DNA from: a virus
Direction: 5' to 3' (one strand)
DNA: 64,000 nt
IMG/VR virus record: IMGVR_UViG_3300044742_000232
Coordinates: 26,475-90,474 of that record
In this document: in pieces, positions 16,221 through 23,789 of the stretch
Position numbering within the stretch: position 1 is the stretch's first letter
Layout: each line of letters begins with the position of its first letter
Made by a program: the position numbers and the translations under genes
The notes under the pieces: generated by a model
Database searches by the model: none
What the model was told of the DNA's origin: nothing
What the model saw: the letters and a program-made list of their open reading frames with translations, nothing else

Positions 16221-16759
16221 TTGTTATACTTTTTAGTATGATGATTTTCTCCCCTGGTGCCACATTTACTATGATCACGTTGAAAACGCCCTTCATCCCA
16301 ACATCGTTTTAGAGAGTTTCCTTGTTTTTTTCTATCAACTCTTTTAGACAGTATAGACTGTATCTGGCTGTTTGAAAAAACACAGTTTGGTGAACGACCT
16401 AGATACCATTGATCTGGAATTGTTTCATTAGGATATATGATTTTTTCTTGTTTACCGTTTGTGATCCATCGTGTATCTTTAGTAGTGGTTCCCCCATCAC
16501 CATCTTCATTTCGTAGATTGGCCCATTCATCTGATTTTATTACATTGAATTTATGCGAATATTCTAATGCTATTTTTCTAAATTCTTCCTTATTTTCTGT
16601 TTCAAATAATAACGTGGTTTTTATATTCTTTCCATGCTTTTTTATATATCGTTTCCAATATTTGCCGCTACCGTTATATTCATAATAATTTGGTCTAGAT
16701 GTTTTACATAGATACTTTAGGCCAGTATCAATATGTTCTTTTATCAAAAGTCTAAGCAC
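16202..16759 (-). CDS. Probable homing endonuclease
   Basis: 185 aa, GTG start with GGAGA upstream. YLCKT...YYEYNGSGKYWKRYIKKHGK and WANLRNEDGDGG are recurrent in free-standing phage endonucleases of the GIY-YIG-like group, and WITNG...IPDQWYLGRS is a C-terminal element common in them. It is placed precisely between uvsY and uvsW, abutting the first and overlapping the second. A canonical GIY-YIG N-terminus is not complete. Confidence 0.65.
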   Translation of the reverse strand: MLRLLIKEHIDTGLKYLCKTSRPNYYEYNGSGKYWKRYIKKHGKNIKTTLLFETENKEEFRKIALEYSHKFNVIKSDEWANLRNEDGDGGTTTKDTRWITNGKQEKIIYPNETIPDQWYLGRSPNCVFSNSQIQSILSKRVDRKKQGNSLKRCWDEGRFQRDHSKCGTRGENHHTKKYNKCPQKT

Positions 16760-17205
16760 TATTCTCCATTCTTGAATTTCTCAACATCAAATATCAATCT
16801 GAGATGAAAACTCCTATTCTTTATCATTCCTATAATTTCTTCCAGAAAGTCCATTTTATCTTTTATGCTTTCTACTTTTTCTTTTAGTTCTTGTAATTCA
16901 TCATCTGCATCTAGATAAATGTCCAATTCTTTCCTTGTAATAGCAGCACCTTTAGCTGGTCCTTTTTTGGCCCAATCATACTTCGCTTTTGTTTCTTTTG
17001 AAGCTCCCTGGTCATAGTGATTATATTTGAGAAGTTTCAGCTTGGCATAAGTTTTTTCAGCCTCGCGAAGTTCAATCTTAGCAGCAAGGAAGAGTTCATA
17101 ATATTTGTGATGTAGTGTTGCGATGTTTGCTGTCTGTGATTGAAGTTGAGTCACATATAGCTGACGATCAACACTCCAGGCGACATGTAGTTCTTTGATA
17201 TCCAT
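16759..17205 (-). CDS. uvsY: UvsY recombination mediator
   Basis: 148 aa (T4 UvsY 137). The C-terminal coiled coil VESIKDKMDFLEEIIGMIKNR followed by FDVEKFKNG matches UvsY, which loads UvsX recombinase onto single-stranded DNA covered by gp32. The N-terminal half is helical and charged as expected. It is the first gene after a strong leftward promoter at 17233-17261. Confidence 0.88.
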   Translation of the reverse strand: MDIKELHVAWSVDRQLYVTQLQSQTANIATLHHKYYELFLAAKIELREAEKTYAKLKLLKYNHYDQGASKETKAKYDWAKKGPAKGAAITRKELDIYLDADDELQELKEKVESIKDKMDFLEEIIGMIKNRSFHLRLIFDVEKFKNGE

Positions 17206-17232
17206 GTAAGAATCCTTTGGTTATAATGAGTA

Positions 17233-17261
17233 AGTATACATGAAACATATAGAAAAGTCAA
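17233..17261 (-). promoter_or_regulatory. Sigma70-like promoter for uvsY operon
   Basis: TTGACT (17256-17261), 17-bp spacer, TATACT (17233-17238) on the leftward strand. It lies about 28 bp before the uvsY start and back to back with the rightward promoter at 17268. Confidence 0.8.
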
Positions 17262-17267
17262 TGGGGC

Positions 17268-17296
17268 TTGACAAGTAACGAGGTTTTATGGGATAA
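17268..17296 (+). promoter_or_regulatory. Sigma70-like promoter for rightward early cluster
   Basis: TTGACA (17268-17273) with 17 bp to GGATAA (17291-17296). The -10 box is weak but the -35 is perfect and no other candidate serves the next gene. Confidence 0.5.
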
Positions 17297-17302
17297 CGAT
17301 GT

Positions 17303-17427
17303 TGGTCCCCTGCTTGAATCGGCGGGTGTAGCGACTCTACTCAGTGCCTTGGAGCGTTAGAGCTTCCCCGCTGCTAACGCACACTCCCCAAGGACGATAC
17401 GCAAGCTTGTTGGTTGGTGGGGGACCA
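17303..17427 (+). other. Structured 5' leader RNA
   Basis: Nested pairing: TGGTCCCC (17303-17310) with GGGGACCA (17420-17427), CCTTGG (17347-17352) with CCAAGG (17398-17403), and GCGTTAG (17354-17360) with CTAACGC (17384-17390). The closing stem ends about 28 bases before the start codon. It may stabilise the mRNA or regulate translation; no known riboswitch class is recognised. Confidence 0.55.
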
Positions 17428-17454
17428 CTTTTCATTTTTCAACCGGAGAAAACC

Positions 17455-17955
17455 ATGTCCAAGTTAGCTACTTTTGCTCTTGCACTTATTGTATCAACTC
17501 CAGTTTTTGCTCAAAATGTCATCACAATTGAGCGCAAAGAAACTTGGACAATCAAAGAATATGAGGAGGTGTCTAGAACTGCTGGCGTTGGCACCTTAGA
17601 GAAGTTGAAAACTCTCCCTCCAGGATTTCATCATTTCCTGCCGGTTGTGAATCCCGTCCAAATCTATAGTGATGGAATGATTGTTTGTCGGGAAATGAAA
17701 AATGCCATCTCCTTTGGCAAAAGATTATGGAATGGAGATGATCCAGAACAAGCTGTAAAAAAAATTGTGAAAGATAATGGGGGAGATGAAATTTGCTATA
17801 ACAGGCCGGGTCTAGTTCTTACTTCCGCAGAAATTGCTATTCGGGGAGATGATAAACCAGGGACGCCCAATAGAATATATATTACAAAATGGAAAGACCA
17901 ACATGGCAACTACCATTTTACTGGTAGCCCGTGTCATACCAAGAATTGTATGTAA
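17455..17955 (+). CDS. Exported protein with signal peptide, unknown function
   Basis: 166 aa. A Sec signal peptide is clear: MSKLATFALALIVSTPVFAQ with likely cleavage after VFA. The mature part has four Cys (VCREM, EICYN, SPCHTKNC) that could form disulphides in the periplasm. SD CCGGAGAA. The gene follows a strongly structured leader and is the first of the rightward cluster. No family recognised. Confidence 0.7.
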   Translation: MSKLATFALALIVSTPVFAQNVITIERKETWTIKEYEEVSRTAGVGTLEKLKTLPPGFHHFLPVVNPVQIYSDGMIVCREMKNAISFGKRLWNGDDPEQAVKKIVKDNGGDEICYNRPGLVLTSAEIAIRGDDKPGTPNRIYITKWKDQHGNYHFTGSPCHTKNCM

Positions 17956-17968
17956 GGAAACTGGTGTT

Positions 17969-18238
17969 ATGCGGACGATCAGAAATATCTTTGGAACAGT
18001 GACATTTCTGTTTCTTATTTTTACTGTGCTGTTTTGGTTGAATGCCTATGGTCATTATAGTTCAGGAGGCGAAGGAGGCCAAAAAGAAGGCTATGTTTCT
18101 CTCCAGCTTTCTATGATTCCTTCATCAATTGCAATGATGTTTTTGGTGCTTACAATAATATGCACTGTCATAATCAACCGTAGCAATGAAGGTGAAACGC
18201 CAAATGTCAGAACACGCCACACGCGGAGAGGTTCATAA
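17969..18238 (+). CDS. Membrane protein with two transmembrane helices
   Basis: 89 aa; start MRTIRNIFG chosen as the first ATG after the upstream stop, with AAGGA upstream. Hydrophobic helices are TVTFLFLIFTVLFWLN and the IAMMFLVLTIICTVII segment, separated by a Gly/Ser-rich loop. The C-terminus is basic. It could be a holin-like or inner-membrane modulator; no specific family seen. Confidence 0.6.
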   Translation: MRTIRNIFGTVTFLFLIFTVLFWLNAYGHYSSGGEGGQKEGYVSLQLSMIPSSIAMMFLVLTIICTVIINRSNEGETPNVRTRHTRRGS

Positions 18239-18428
18239 CAAGCATCTGATCTATAGAACATCAGATGAAACAGAAGAATTTCGTGGCACATGCATTTTCT
18301 GCGGCGCTACAGATATGTCTTATGAAGAAAGTAAAGACGAGTGCCCCAATCCTAAGCGGCTGACTTACCGTGAGGGAATTGCTTTGAGCGGCGATAGACT
18401 GCACGTTCAGCGGATGAATAACGACTGA
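18204..18428 (+). CDS. Small zinc-finger-like protein
   Basis: 74 aa from MSEHATRGEV, with AAGGTGA upstream. CIFCGATDMSYEESKDEC gives three Cys in a zinc-ribbon-like spacing. It overlaps the end of the membrane-protein gene, and its 3' end overlaps the convergent leftward gene by 77 bp. Confidence 0.55.
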   Translation: MSEHATRGEVHNKHLIYRTSDETEEFRGTCIFCGATDMSYEESKDECPNPKRLTYREGIALSGDRLHVQRMNND

Positions 18429-18651
18429 TTTCTCTCACTTGTCCGACCGTGCAACCAATGTTTTTAGCAATCCATTGGGGCGGTTTTCTATTGCTGAGAG
18501 CTAGGAGAATGCGAGCGATATCCAAGTTGGTTAGTCCCGGCAGACTATCTCTCCATTCATGTCTGCATTTCTCACAGATGAAACCTCCACTCAAAGGGAG
18601 TCCTCCAAAAGACTGGCATTGCGGACATTTTTTGGGCGGCCATTTCTTCAT
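18352..18651 (-). CDS. Zinc-ribbon plus helix-turn-helix protein
   Basis: 99 aa. N-terminal CPQC...CEKCRHEW is a zinc ribbon; then LTNLDIARILLALSNR and WIAKNIGCTVGQVREISR form a helix-turn-helix. This layout suggests a small DNA-binding regulator. It overlaps the convergent rightward gene. Confidence 0.65.
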   Translation of the reverse strand: MKKWPPKKCPQCQSFGGLPLSGGFICEKCRHEWRDSLPGLTNLDIARILLALSNRKPPQWIAKNIGCTVGQVREISRYSSAERAVYRRSKQFPHGKSAA

Positions 18652-18662
18652 GTTGTTTCTCT

Positions 18663-19064
18663 CTACGTTGGAACATTCCGCGCAGAAAAAAGTGTTCCAG
18701 TTCCATTATGAATTGTTATCATTGTTCCTGCTTTTCCTATAGAATCAGCATTCATTTTTCGAATTCTTGCTCCTCCTCCAGCTTTTATTAATATGTCACT
18801 TAGTTTTTTACGAATAGTATTGATTTGTTCCAGACGCACAAGATGCACACGACTTTCTATTTCAATAAAATCATAGCGAAGTTGCGATGGTAAAACGAAA
18901 ACAGGAGTTCGCTTGACTTTACAATACTCACAATCACAGCCACGATTGCCGCGCCGTGTATGTCGTTTCAGTTCATTGGCAAGCAGCAAAGGAATCATTC
19001 TCTCATTCGCTGCTTGCTCAATCCTTGCTTCAAGCGCTGTCAGAGGCGTCTGGTTTGTTATCAT
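18663..19064 (-). CDS. Hypothetical protein, 133 aa
   Basis: Start MITNQTPLTALEAR, preceded by AAGGGG. It contains CDCEYCKVKR (possible metal site) and a helical region with RIRKMN. It overlaps the upstream gene by 35 bp. No family recognised. Confidence 0.5.
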   Translation of the reverse strand: MITNQTPLTALEARIEQAANERMIPLLLANELKRHTRRGNRGCDCEYCKVKRTPVFVLPSQLRYDFIEIESRVHLVRLEQINTIRKKLSDILIKAGGGARIRKMNADSIGKAGTMITIHNGTGTLFSARNVPT

Positions 19065-19476
19065 CGCCGCCCCTTGAAACTTCATCCGTCGTCTTGGCGA
19101 GTTTGGCATAAGCATTGGCGATTTCCAGGGCGTTGAGCGTGGCATGGGACGCTAAGGTGAGTTCCAAATCAGTTTCCAAGCGTTTCAATCTCTCTTCCAT
19201 TTTCTTCAGAGTTTTTACCCGTGCTGCCGAGACGCCGGGTTTCTGCAACATTACTTTTCTATCATTTGGATCAAACACAGGAGGTGAGTCTGGTTTGTTT
19301 TGTTTGTCATATTCAATTGATATCTTGTCTCGGACATTCAAAGCATTATCAAGAATAGATATGCGTTTCTTGGCCAATTCATCAGCACGAATAGCTATAA
19401 CGCCAGCTTCTATTCTTTCTCCGAGCCCCGCAATAGTTTGATCAATTTTAGATTGCAGAGTTGAGATATCAGTCAT
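19030..19476 (-). CDS. Hypothetical coiled-coil protein
   Basis: 148 aa. Long amphipathic helices (LQSKIDQTIAGLGERIEAG and VKTLKKMEERLKRLETDLE) predict coiled coil; the C-terminus DDNKPDASDSA is flexible. First gene of a leftward pair. The 150 bp upstream has no gene and some inverted repeats but no clear promoter. Confidence 0.55.
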   Translation of the reverse strand: MTDISTLQSKIDQTIAGLGERIEAGVIAIRADELAKKRISILDNALNVRDKISIEYDKQNKPDSPPVFDPNDRKVMLQKPGVSAARVKTLKKMEERLKRLETDLELTLASHATLNALEIANAYAKLAKTTDEVSRGGDDNKPDASDSA

Positions 19477-19632
19477 GTTGTGTGATTCCCCTTTATTTTG
19501 AAACTGGAGGAAACAGCGGCTCCCTGGAAAGATTCACGAATGCCAAGTTTCCAAACCTACCACTAGCCCAGCGTGGCACAAGGCACTCAACCGTGTTTCC
19601 GAGAACTGGACTAAAGGAAAGAGGAGTTCCTG

Positions 19633-20184
19633 TCAAGGTGTTTTTCTAATTGATGTTCCAAAAAGCATCGTCCGGTTTTCTCCCTTTACAATGAAGAGTT
19701 TTTTACCTGTCTTTAGGTAGGCATCTATGAACGTTTTCCAAGGTCTTTTTTCTTTCCAGTTATCGTTGCGAAACTTATCCACATAAAAAACTAGGTTGCA
19801 TTCTTCATCTGTTGTTGTGCCCATAACAATACGACTTACTCTAGGCCACATTTCGTCTGGCCCAAGTCCCTGTAACCAAAGACAACTAAAGTCCCGGCAG
19901 GATTGAGGACGATTTTCATAGATCATACATTTGTTGCAACTCTGATCGGCATGGGGGCACCAAACATCTCTGCGCTTCCCGAATTCAGGAATCGCTAGAA
20001 TCTTGCAGCATAGTGAGCAGTCACCACATTCACGTCGGTTTGAATGATTTGAGTGCTTCGCCGGCGCTGTTGAAACTGTTGTTGTTTCGTTTCTTTCGCT
20101 TGCGTCGGGTTTCTTCAAGTTGCTGTTCACGTAGTTGCTCCGATTTCTGTCTTGCAAAACGGGGAGCACGGCCAGAAATACCAT
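19633..20184 (-). CDS. YkgJ-type cysteine cluster protein
   Basis: 183 aa in the longest frame. The cluster CGDCSLCCKIL (from about residue 53), WCPHADQSCNKCMIYENRPQSCR matches the YkgJ family, proposed to bind zinc or an Fe-S cluster. The conserved part begins near 20037; the N-terminal 50 residues overlap a different frame (20030-20221) and may not be translated, but no better start codon is visible. Confidence 0.75.
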   Translation of the reverse strand: MVFLAVLPVLQDRNRSNYVNSNLKKPDASERNETTTVSTAPAKHSNHSNRRECGDCSLCCKILAIPEFGKRRDVWCPHADQSCNKCMIYENRPQSCRDFSCLWLQGLGPDEMWPRVSRIVMGTTTDEECNLVFYVDKFRNDNWKEKRPWKTFIDAYLKTGKKLFIVKGENRTMLFGTSIRKTP

Positions 20185-20221
20185 GCTTATGACTTCCCAT
20201 TCCTCCTCTACCTTTTATCAT
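20030..20221 (-). CDS. Hypothetical basic protein, 63 aa
   Basis: Very basic (EETRRKRKKRNNN) with a Gly/His N-terminus. It starts right at the end of the zinc-ribbon gene and overlaps the YkgJ-like frame by 155 bp. The ATG context is good, so either this is the true gene and YkgJ starts late, or both frames are used. Confidence 0.45.
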   Translation of the reverse strand: MIKGRGGMGSHKHGISGRAPRFARQKSEQLREQQLEETRRKRKKRNNNSFNSAGEALKSFKPT

Positions 20222-20409
20222 CAGAATCCTACTGGAGCCATATCGTCTGATTTACAGCGCGGGCATTTGGCCGGTTTTGGATTGCGATAATAAGCATCAC
20301 GATCTTTTGGTAAGGGCTTTTTATGATCCTTATGACCACACGATTGACACTGCCAGTATGGTTTTGGGTTTTCTTGGGCCATAGCGTATTTACCTTTTTT
20401 TTCATACAT
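20221..20409 (-). CDS. Small zinc-ribbon protein
   Basis: 62 aa. YWQCQSCGHKDH and AKCPRCKSDD supply two CxxC pairs, a rubredoxin- or zinc-ribbon-type fold. An internal ATG at 20382 (MAQENPK) is an alternative start. Overlaps the ADP-ribosyltransferase-like gene by 8 bp. Confidence 0.65.
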   Translation of the reverse strand: MYEKKGKYAMAQENPKPYWQCQSCGHKDHKKPLPKDRDAYYRNPKPAKCPRCKSDDMAPVGF

Positions 20410-21100
20410 AACAGTTAATCACCTCTACCTTGATACCGTTTTTGTGTGAGGGTGGAAACCAATCGTATTGTCCGCGCTCCGGTAGTCCCTCTTTGAATGC
20501 CGCCCATTGTTCATCTGGGATTATTTTCTTTGGTGCATCATCTCCTAGATCGTCGCCAAAGAGCCATTTAGTTAGACCCCGATATTTTTGTCCTATGTTT
20601 TGATAGTTCAGGATGCTAATAGATGGGTCTACCGACGCCCATGAAAACTCCGTTGCGAGCTTGGTGTCAAAGTAAGCTATGCGCGTCAGAGCTTCAAGAG
20701 GAATTTTTCCGAGGTGCGCGCAGTTGCCCATGGCTTGAATAGACTTTTCATAATCACCAGCCCATTCATGAAGTTTTTCGCGAAAATAAGCTGTACGTTG
20801 TTTTATATCCCATTCTGGTTTGAATTGCCTGTTGTATTGTGTTAAGCAATCTTCATCTGGAACAAAATTGAAAGGGTTCAGTTTGAAAGTATCAATCTCA
20901 ATAACTGCACAAAGGGTTGATCCTCCATTTGTTGCATTGATTGCAAAGTATGGAGCATAAGCGTTTGTCAGATAAACGCAATCGGTGCGGCTAGGAAAAT
21001 CAACGCAATCCCATTCTGACCGTCGCTTGCCCCGAGGTTCAATTCCCCGCCGCAGAATACGTGAGGCGGCCTTTGCGCTGGTGCCGTGATAGAGCTTCAC
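20402..21100 (-). CDS. ADP-ribosyltransferase-fold protein (putative)
   Basis: 232 aa, GTG start behind GAAGG. LYHGTSAKAASRILRRGIEPRG and VYLTNAYAPYFAI are the characteristic strands carrying the H and Y of H-Y-E-type ADP-ribosyltransferases and KptA/DarT-like proteins. The rest is divergent and no certain catalytic Glu can be assigned. It is unlike T4 Alt/ModA/ModB. Could modify host proteins or nucleic acid with NAD+; function inferred from fold only. Confidence 0.6.
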   Translation of the reverse strand: MKLYHGTSAKAASRILRRGIEPRGKRRSEWDCVDFPSRTDCVYLTNAYAPYFAINATNGGSTLCAVIEIDTFKLNPFNFVPDEDCLTQYNRQFKPEWDIKQRTAYFREKLHEWAGDYEKSIQAMGNCAHLGKIPLEALTRIAYFDTKLATEFSWASVDPSISILNYQNIGQKYRGLTKWLFGDDLGDDAPKKIIPDEQWAAFKEGLPERGQYDWFPPSHKNGIKVEVINCYV

Positions 21101-21224
21101 TTTGGTTTACCTTCTCCCGGAATTTTTGCCAGCAGGGAAGATGCCAGTAACCATTTGCTACTGGTATCACTCCCTTTCCTTTACCGCAGCCTTTACAGAT
21201 TCTAGGGCGCGGTTTTGTTTTCAT
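21039..21224 (-). CDS. Small zinc-binding-like protein
   Basis: 61 aa. CKGCGKGKG and HLPCWQKF supply C-C-H-C ligands. Its 3' end overlaps the ADP-ribosyltransferase-like gene by 62 bp and its 5' end overlaps the next gene, so start-site errors are possible. Confidence 0.5.
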   Translation of the reverse strand: MKTKPRPRICKGCGKGKGVIPVANGYWHLPCWQKFREKVNQSEALSRHQRKGRLTYSAAGN

Positions 21225-21402
21225 TTTTTAGTACCTCAACTAAGGCTTCAAGAGCCCTTGTTATGTTACCTGCATCATCTGCCCTATGCAATGATGTTTT
21301 CCGATAACCAACAAGATCGCTTTGAATTTGTAAAGCGTAATTGTATAGGGTGTATCCTTCTGCTTTCTGGAGGATTCTTTTCCAATCATCTTTTGATCTC
21401 AT
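21202..21402 (-). CDS. Hypothetical protein, 66 aa
   Basis: Helical, mixed charge (DDWKRILQKAEGYTLYNYALQIQ). First gene of the leftward pocket. The 171 bp between it and the divergent rightward gene contain a GTTCTG...CAGAAC inverted repeat at 21430-21472 but no promoter of the strong class. Confidence 0.5.
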   Translation of the reverse strand: MRSKDDWKRILQKAEGYTLYNYALQIQSDLVGYRKTSLHRADDAGNITRALEALVEVLKNENKTAP

Positions 21403-21573
21403 TTGCGGCCCATCCTACAACAGCTAAGGTGTTCTGTTCATCACACATACAGACACAGTACGTTGTTCAGAACAAGTAATGTTTTCGTGATCAGAAGTAA
21501 CATAAACGTGATTTCCGGAAGTCTGTTGAACATGGTAGTCTGAAAAAGTCACAAACGAGATAGGAAGTGTGTC

Positions 21574-21870
21574 ATGACCTTGTATGTTCCGACCGTGCAT
21601 CTCAATGGCACATCCAAGGAAGCTCTTATTGAGCAACAAACAGAGATTCATAATGCGGCAATGATTCTTTTGAAGAAACTCGCTGATGCTACGCCGCACG
21701 ACAGGGATTATTACGTGCAGAAAAATCCAAAGGCTGGAGCGGAAGCAAGAAAGGCTCACAGTGAATGGATGACTATTGTGAGGGATATTATAACTCAAAG
21801 TGAAGCCCGCGCAATCGCCATTCAAGAGCAACCCGCGCAATTGCCATTCAAGAGCAAGGAGAATGAGTGA
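21574..21870 (+). CDS. Hypothetical protein, 98 aa
   Basis: Helical protein beginning MTLYVPTVHLNGTS with AGGA upstream. Near its end IAIQEQPAQLPFKSKE arises from a short DNA duplication (CGCGCAATCGCCATTCAAGAGCAA, then CGCGCAATTGCCATTCAAGAGCAA-like, 21808-21857). Leads a chain of overlapping rightward genes. Confidence 0.55.
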   Translation: MTLYVPTVHLNGTSKEALIEQQTEIHNAAMILLKKLADATPHDRDYYVQKNPKAGAEARKAHSEWMTIVRDIITQSEARAIAIQEQPAQLPFKSKENE

Positions 21871-22178
21871 TGAAATGGGTAATGCTGCATCCGAAAGCAA
21901 CGTTAGCTCACTTGGGATTTATACCGAGTTTTCTAGATGAGAATGATCCGCGTCGTGCAGTTGAGCAGTTGCATGAAAACTATCAACATGGTGGCGGTTG
22001 GATACCTTTAGATGGGTTCAAGCTCATAAGAAGTATCGTTCTAAGGTATCCAGGTGATCCGCCTCTAACACCGTTGGCGGCAACTCATCTTCGCCAAGAG
22101 CTTATTGTCGTCTATGATAATGCCGTTGTTGCGGTCTTTCAACCCGACCGTAGCTTTGTAGCAGCGATCATGGACTAA
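21867..22178 (+). CDS. Hypothetical protein, 103 aa
   Basis: Overlaps the previous gene by 4 bp (ATGA). Contains a Tyr/His/Gly-rich centre (NYQHGGGWIPLDGF) and hydrophobic strands at the end (LIVVYDNAVVAVF). No recognised family. Confidence 0.5.
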   Translation: MMKWVMLHPKATLAHLGFIPSFLDENDPRRAVEQLHENYQHGGGWIPLDGFKLIRSIVLRYPGDPPLTPLAATHLRQELIVVYDNAVVAVFQPDRSFVAAIMD

Positions 22179-22191
22179 AAGGAGAGCACAG

Positions 22192-22377
22192 ATGAAACGC
22201 CGCCAAATCCGAGTTGATGGACTGGACCCCAATGGTATCCGGCGCGTGTTTGGTTATGCCGATATGGAAGAGGATGCACGTCGCGAGGCCATGTTTGCTG
22301 CCGCCGAGTATGTAGAGCGTCGGCCGGATACAAAGCCTCTGGAGAAGTGGAATTTTGTTCCGGGAAGAGGAAGGTGA
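22192..22377 (+). CDS. Hypothetical protein, 61 aa
   Basis: SD AAGGAG upstream of the ATG. Basic N-terminus, then an acidic helix (DMEEDARREAMFAAAEY). Ends in PGRGR. Its stop overlaps the GTG start of the next gene. Confidence 0.5.
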   Translation: MKRRQIRVDGLDPNGIRRVFGYADMEEDARREAMFAAAEYVERRPDTKPLEKWNFVPGRGR

Positions 22378-22565
22378 AGAAAAACACACATGTCTTTCGA
22401 GTTTGTGCTGTCTGTGGTTTGCGCCATGGTGTTACCTATGGGTTTCGCAGCACATTAACTCGTCTTGGCATTCCAGGTGACAAGGCTGTGAAAGAATGTG
22501 TTATCAAAGCTGCCGCTGAACGTGATCCAAAGATACGCGCGAAGAAAAAGGAGGTGAAAGGATGA
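22374..22565 (+). CDS. Small zinc-ribbon-like protein
   Basis: 63 aa, GTG start giving a GTGA junction with the previous stop. HVFRVCAVCGLRHG is a CxxC knuckle; the rest is helical and basic. Likely nucleic-acid binding, inferred from composition. Confidence 0.5.
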   Translation: MKKNTHVFRVCAVCGLRHGVTYGFRSTLTRLGIPGDKAVKECVIKAAAERDPKIRAKKKEVKG

Positions 22566-23287
22566 GACAGTTTCCTCTTGAGTGGCCGGAAGGCTTTGCG
22601 CGCAAGAAACCTCATGAGCGCCGCAAGCACAAGTTCCAAACGAAGCTCTACAGGGTTGTTCCTGAGTTCAGAGACTACTTGACTTCAATTGGTTGCACTG
22701 ATCTGGAAATCAGCTGCAACATTCGCCAGCCGTTTGGTGAACTGGAGGCGGAACAGGATGACTTTGTAGCCGGACTGATCAATAACTATCTCCAGGAGCA
22801 TCTGACGGGCAAAATCTATATCCGCAACTTTGAGAAATGGATTGCGGATATCACGGAGAAACATAAAGACCGTTATTTGTCTGTTGATCCGGGAGTCGTG
22901 GTCCGTTACAAGCGCACGACAAGAAAGAATGGGCTCTTAGTGAAACGGGATATTGTTTTACCCTGTGACAAATGGCTAAGGGTTAGGGATAATCTGAAAG
23001 CCATTCTCGGAACTATCAAACACCTGGAGAAGATATCCGACTGGGGCGTGCCTGACATCCAGGAGCGCACCTATGAAGCTATCGCCGTGCCTGCCCTACC
23101 GGCGCCTCCGTCCTGCTGGGCGATCCTGGGCATCCCACGAGGCGCTACAGAGGTGGAAATCAACAATGCGTGGCGAGCCAAGGCCAAACAAGTTCACTCT
23201 GACGCTAACCCTCTGGTCGGACAGGAAGCCATGAAAGAAGTGAACGCCGCTCGGGATAAAGCGCTGGAAGAAGTTCGCGCGTTGTGA
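22562..23287 (+). CDS. J-domain protein with HSD in place of HPD
   Basis: 241 aa, strong SD AAAGGAGGTGAAAGG. The last 55 residues are a DnaJ domain: CWAILGIPRGATEVEINNAWR, a HSD tripeptide at about 212-214, then EAMKEVNAARDKAL. The canonical HPD that stimulates Hsp70 ATPase has Ser for Pro here. The N-terminal 185 residues are unrecognised and contain conserved-looking basic strands. It may recruit or divert host DnaK. Confidence 0.75.
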   Translation: MRQFPLEWPEGFARKKPHERRKHKFQTKLYRVVPEFRDYLTSIGCTDLEISCNIRQPFGELEAEQDDFVAGLINNYLQEHLTGKIYIRNFEKWIADITEKHKDRYLSVDPGVVVRYKRTTRKNGLLVKRDIVLPCDKWLRVRDNLKAILGTIKHLEKISDWGVPDIQERTYEAIAVPALPAPPSCWAILGIPRGATEVEINNAWRAKAKQVHSDANPLVGQEAMKEVNAARDKALEEVRAL

Positions 23288-23368
23288 TAGAAAGAAAGGG
23301 TGTATGCCAGGGTTGAAGCCGTTTTGGTCTGGCCGACCGACCTTGGCATACACATAAAAGGAGAAAGA

Positions 23369-23593
23369 ATGCCGCGCGTTATCAGATACAATAAAAGGTA
23401 CGCTGAAGAAATGGCAGCGTCGGCTAGTCCTGAACTGGTGCTGAAGTTTGTCATTCCAATGCCTATTTCAGCTTACCAGGAAATGGCACGACAGGCCCGC
23501 GCAAAGAACATCTCTATCGCGGAGTATGCAACGTCAATTCTTTCTAACACCATCCAAGTGAGACAAAAAAATGTCACAAAGCATTCCAAATAA
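23369..23593 (+). CDS. Small ribbon-helix-helix-like protein
   Basis: 74 aa; start MPRVIRYNKR chosen for AAGGAG upstream. The segment VLKFVIPMPISAYQEMARQARAKNISIAEYA has the strand-helix-helix pattern of Arc/MetJ-type repressors. DNA binding is likely but the target is unknown. Confidence 0.55.
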   Translation: MPRVIRYNKRYAEEMAASASPELVLKFVIPMPISAYQEMARQARAKNISIAEYATSILSNTIQVRQKNVTKHSK

Positions 23594-23786
23594 CATGCTG
23601 CCTGAAGCATGCGCTACTCATCATCCGGTAAGTGGCAAGGCAATCATGATCATTCGCGAGATGCAAGGCTACTTCGGTCTTCCTAATGTGTTTCCTGTGG
23701 CTGAGTTCAATGACAAGATGAAAGCCACGGATGAAGTCAAGAAAACAATGCTGCGCCGTTCTATGTTTGGATGGGACAAAGAATAA
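23571..23786 (+). CDS. Hypothetical protein, 71 aa
   Basis: Begins MSQSIPNNMLPEAC and overlaps the previous gene by 23 bp. Mixed helix and strand, ends FGWDKE. No family recognised. Confidence 0.5.
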   Translation: MSQSIPNNMLPEACATHHPVSGKAIMIIREMQGYFGLPNVFPVAEFNDKMKATDEVKKTMLRRSMFGWDKE

Positions 23787-23789
23787 CCA

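Noticed and set aside
20402-21100. Reading the LYHGTS protein as a KptA RNA 2'-phosphotransferase
   Set aside because: The N-terminal strands fit the shared ART fold, but the KptA-specific Arg-rich motifs are not visible, so only the fold-level call is made.
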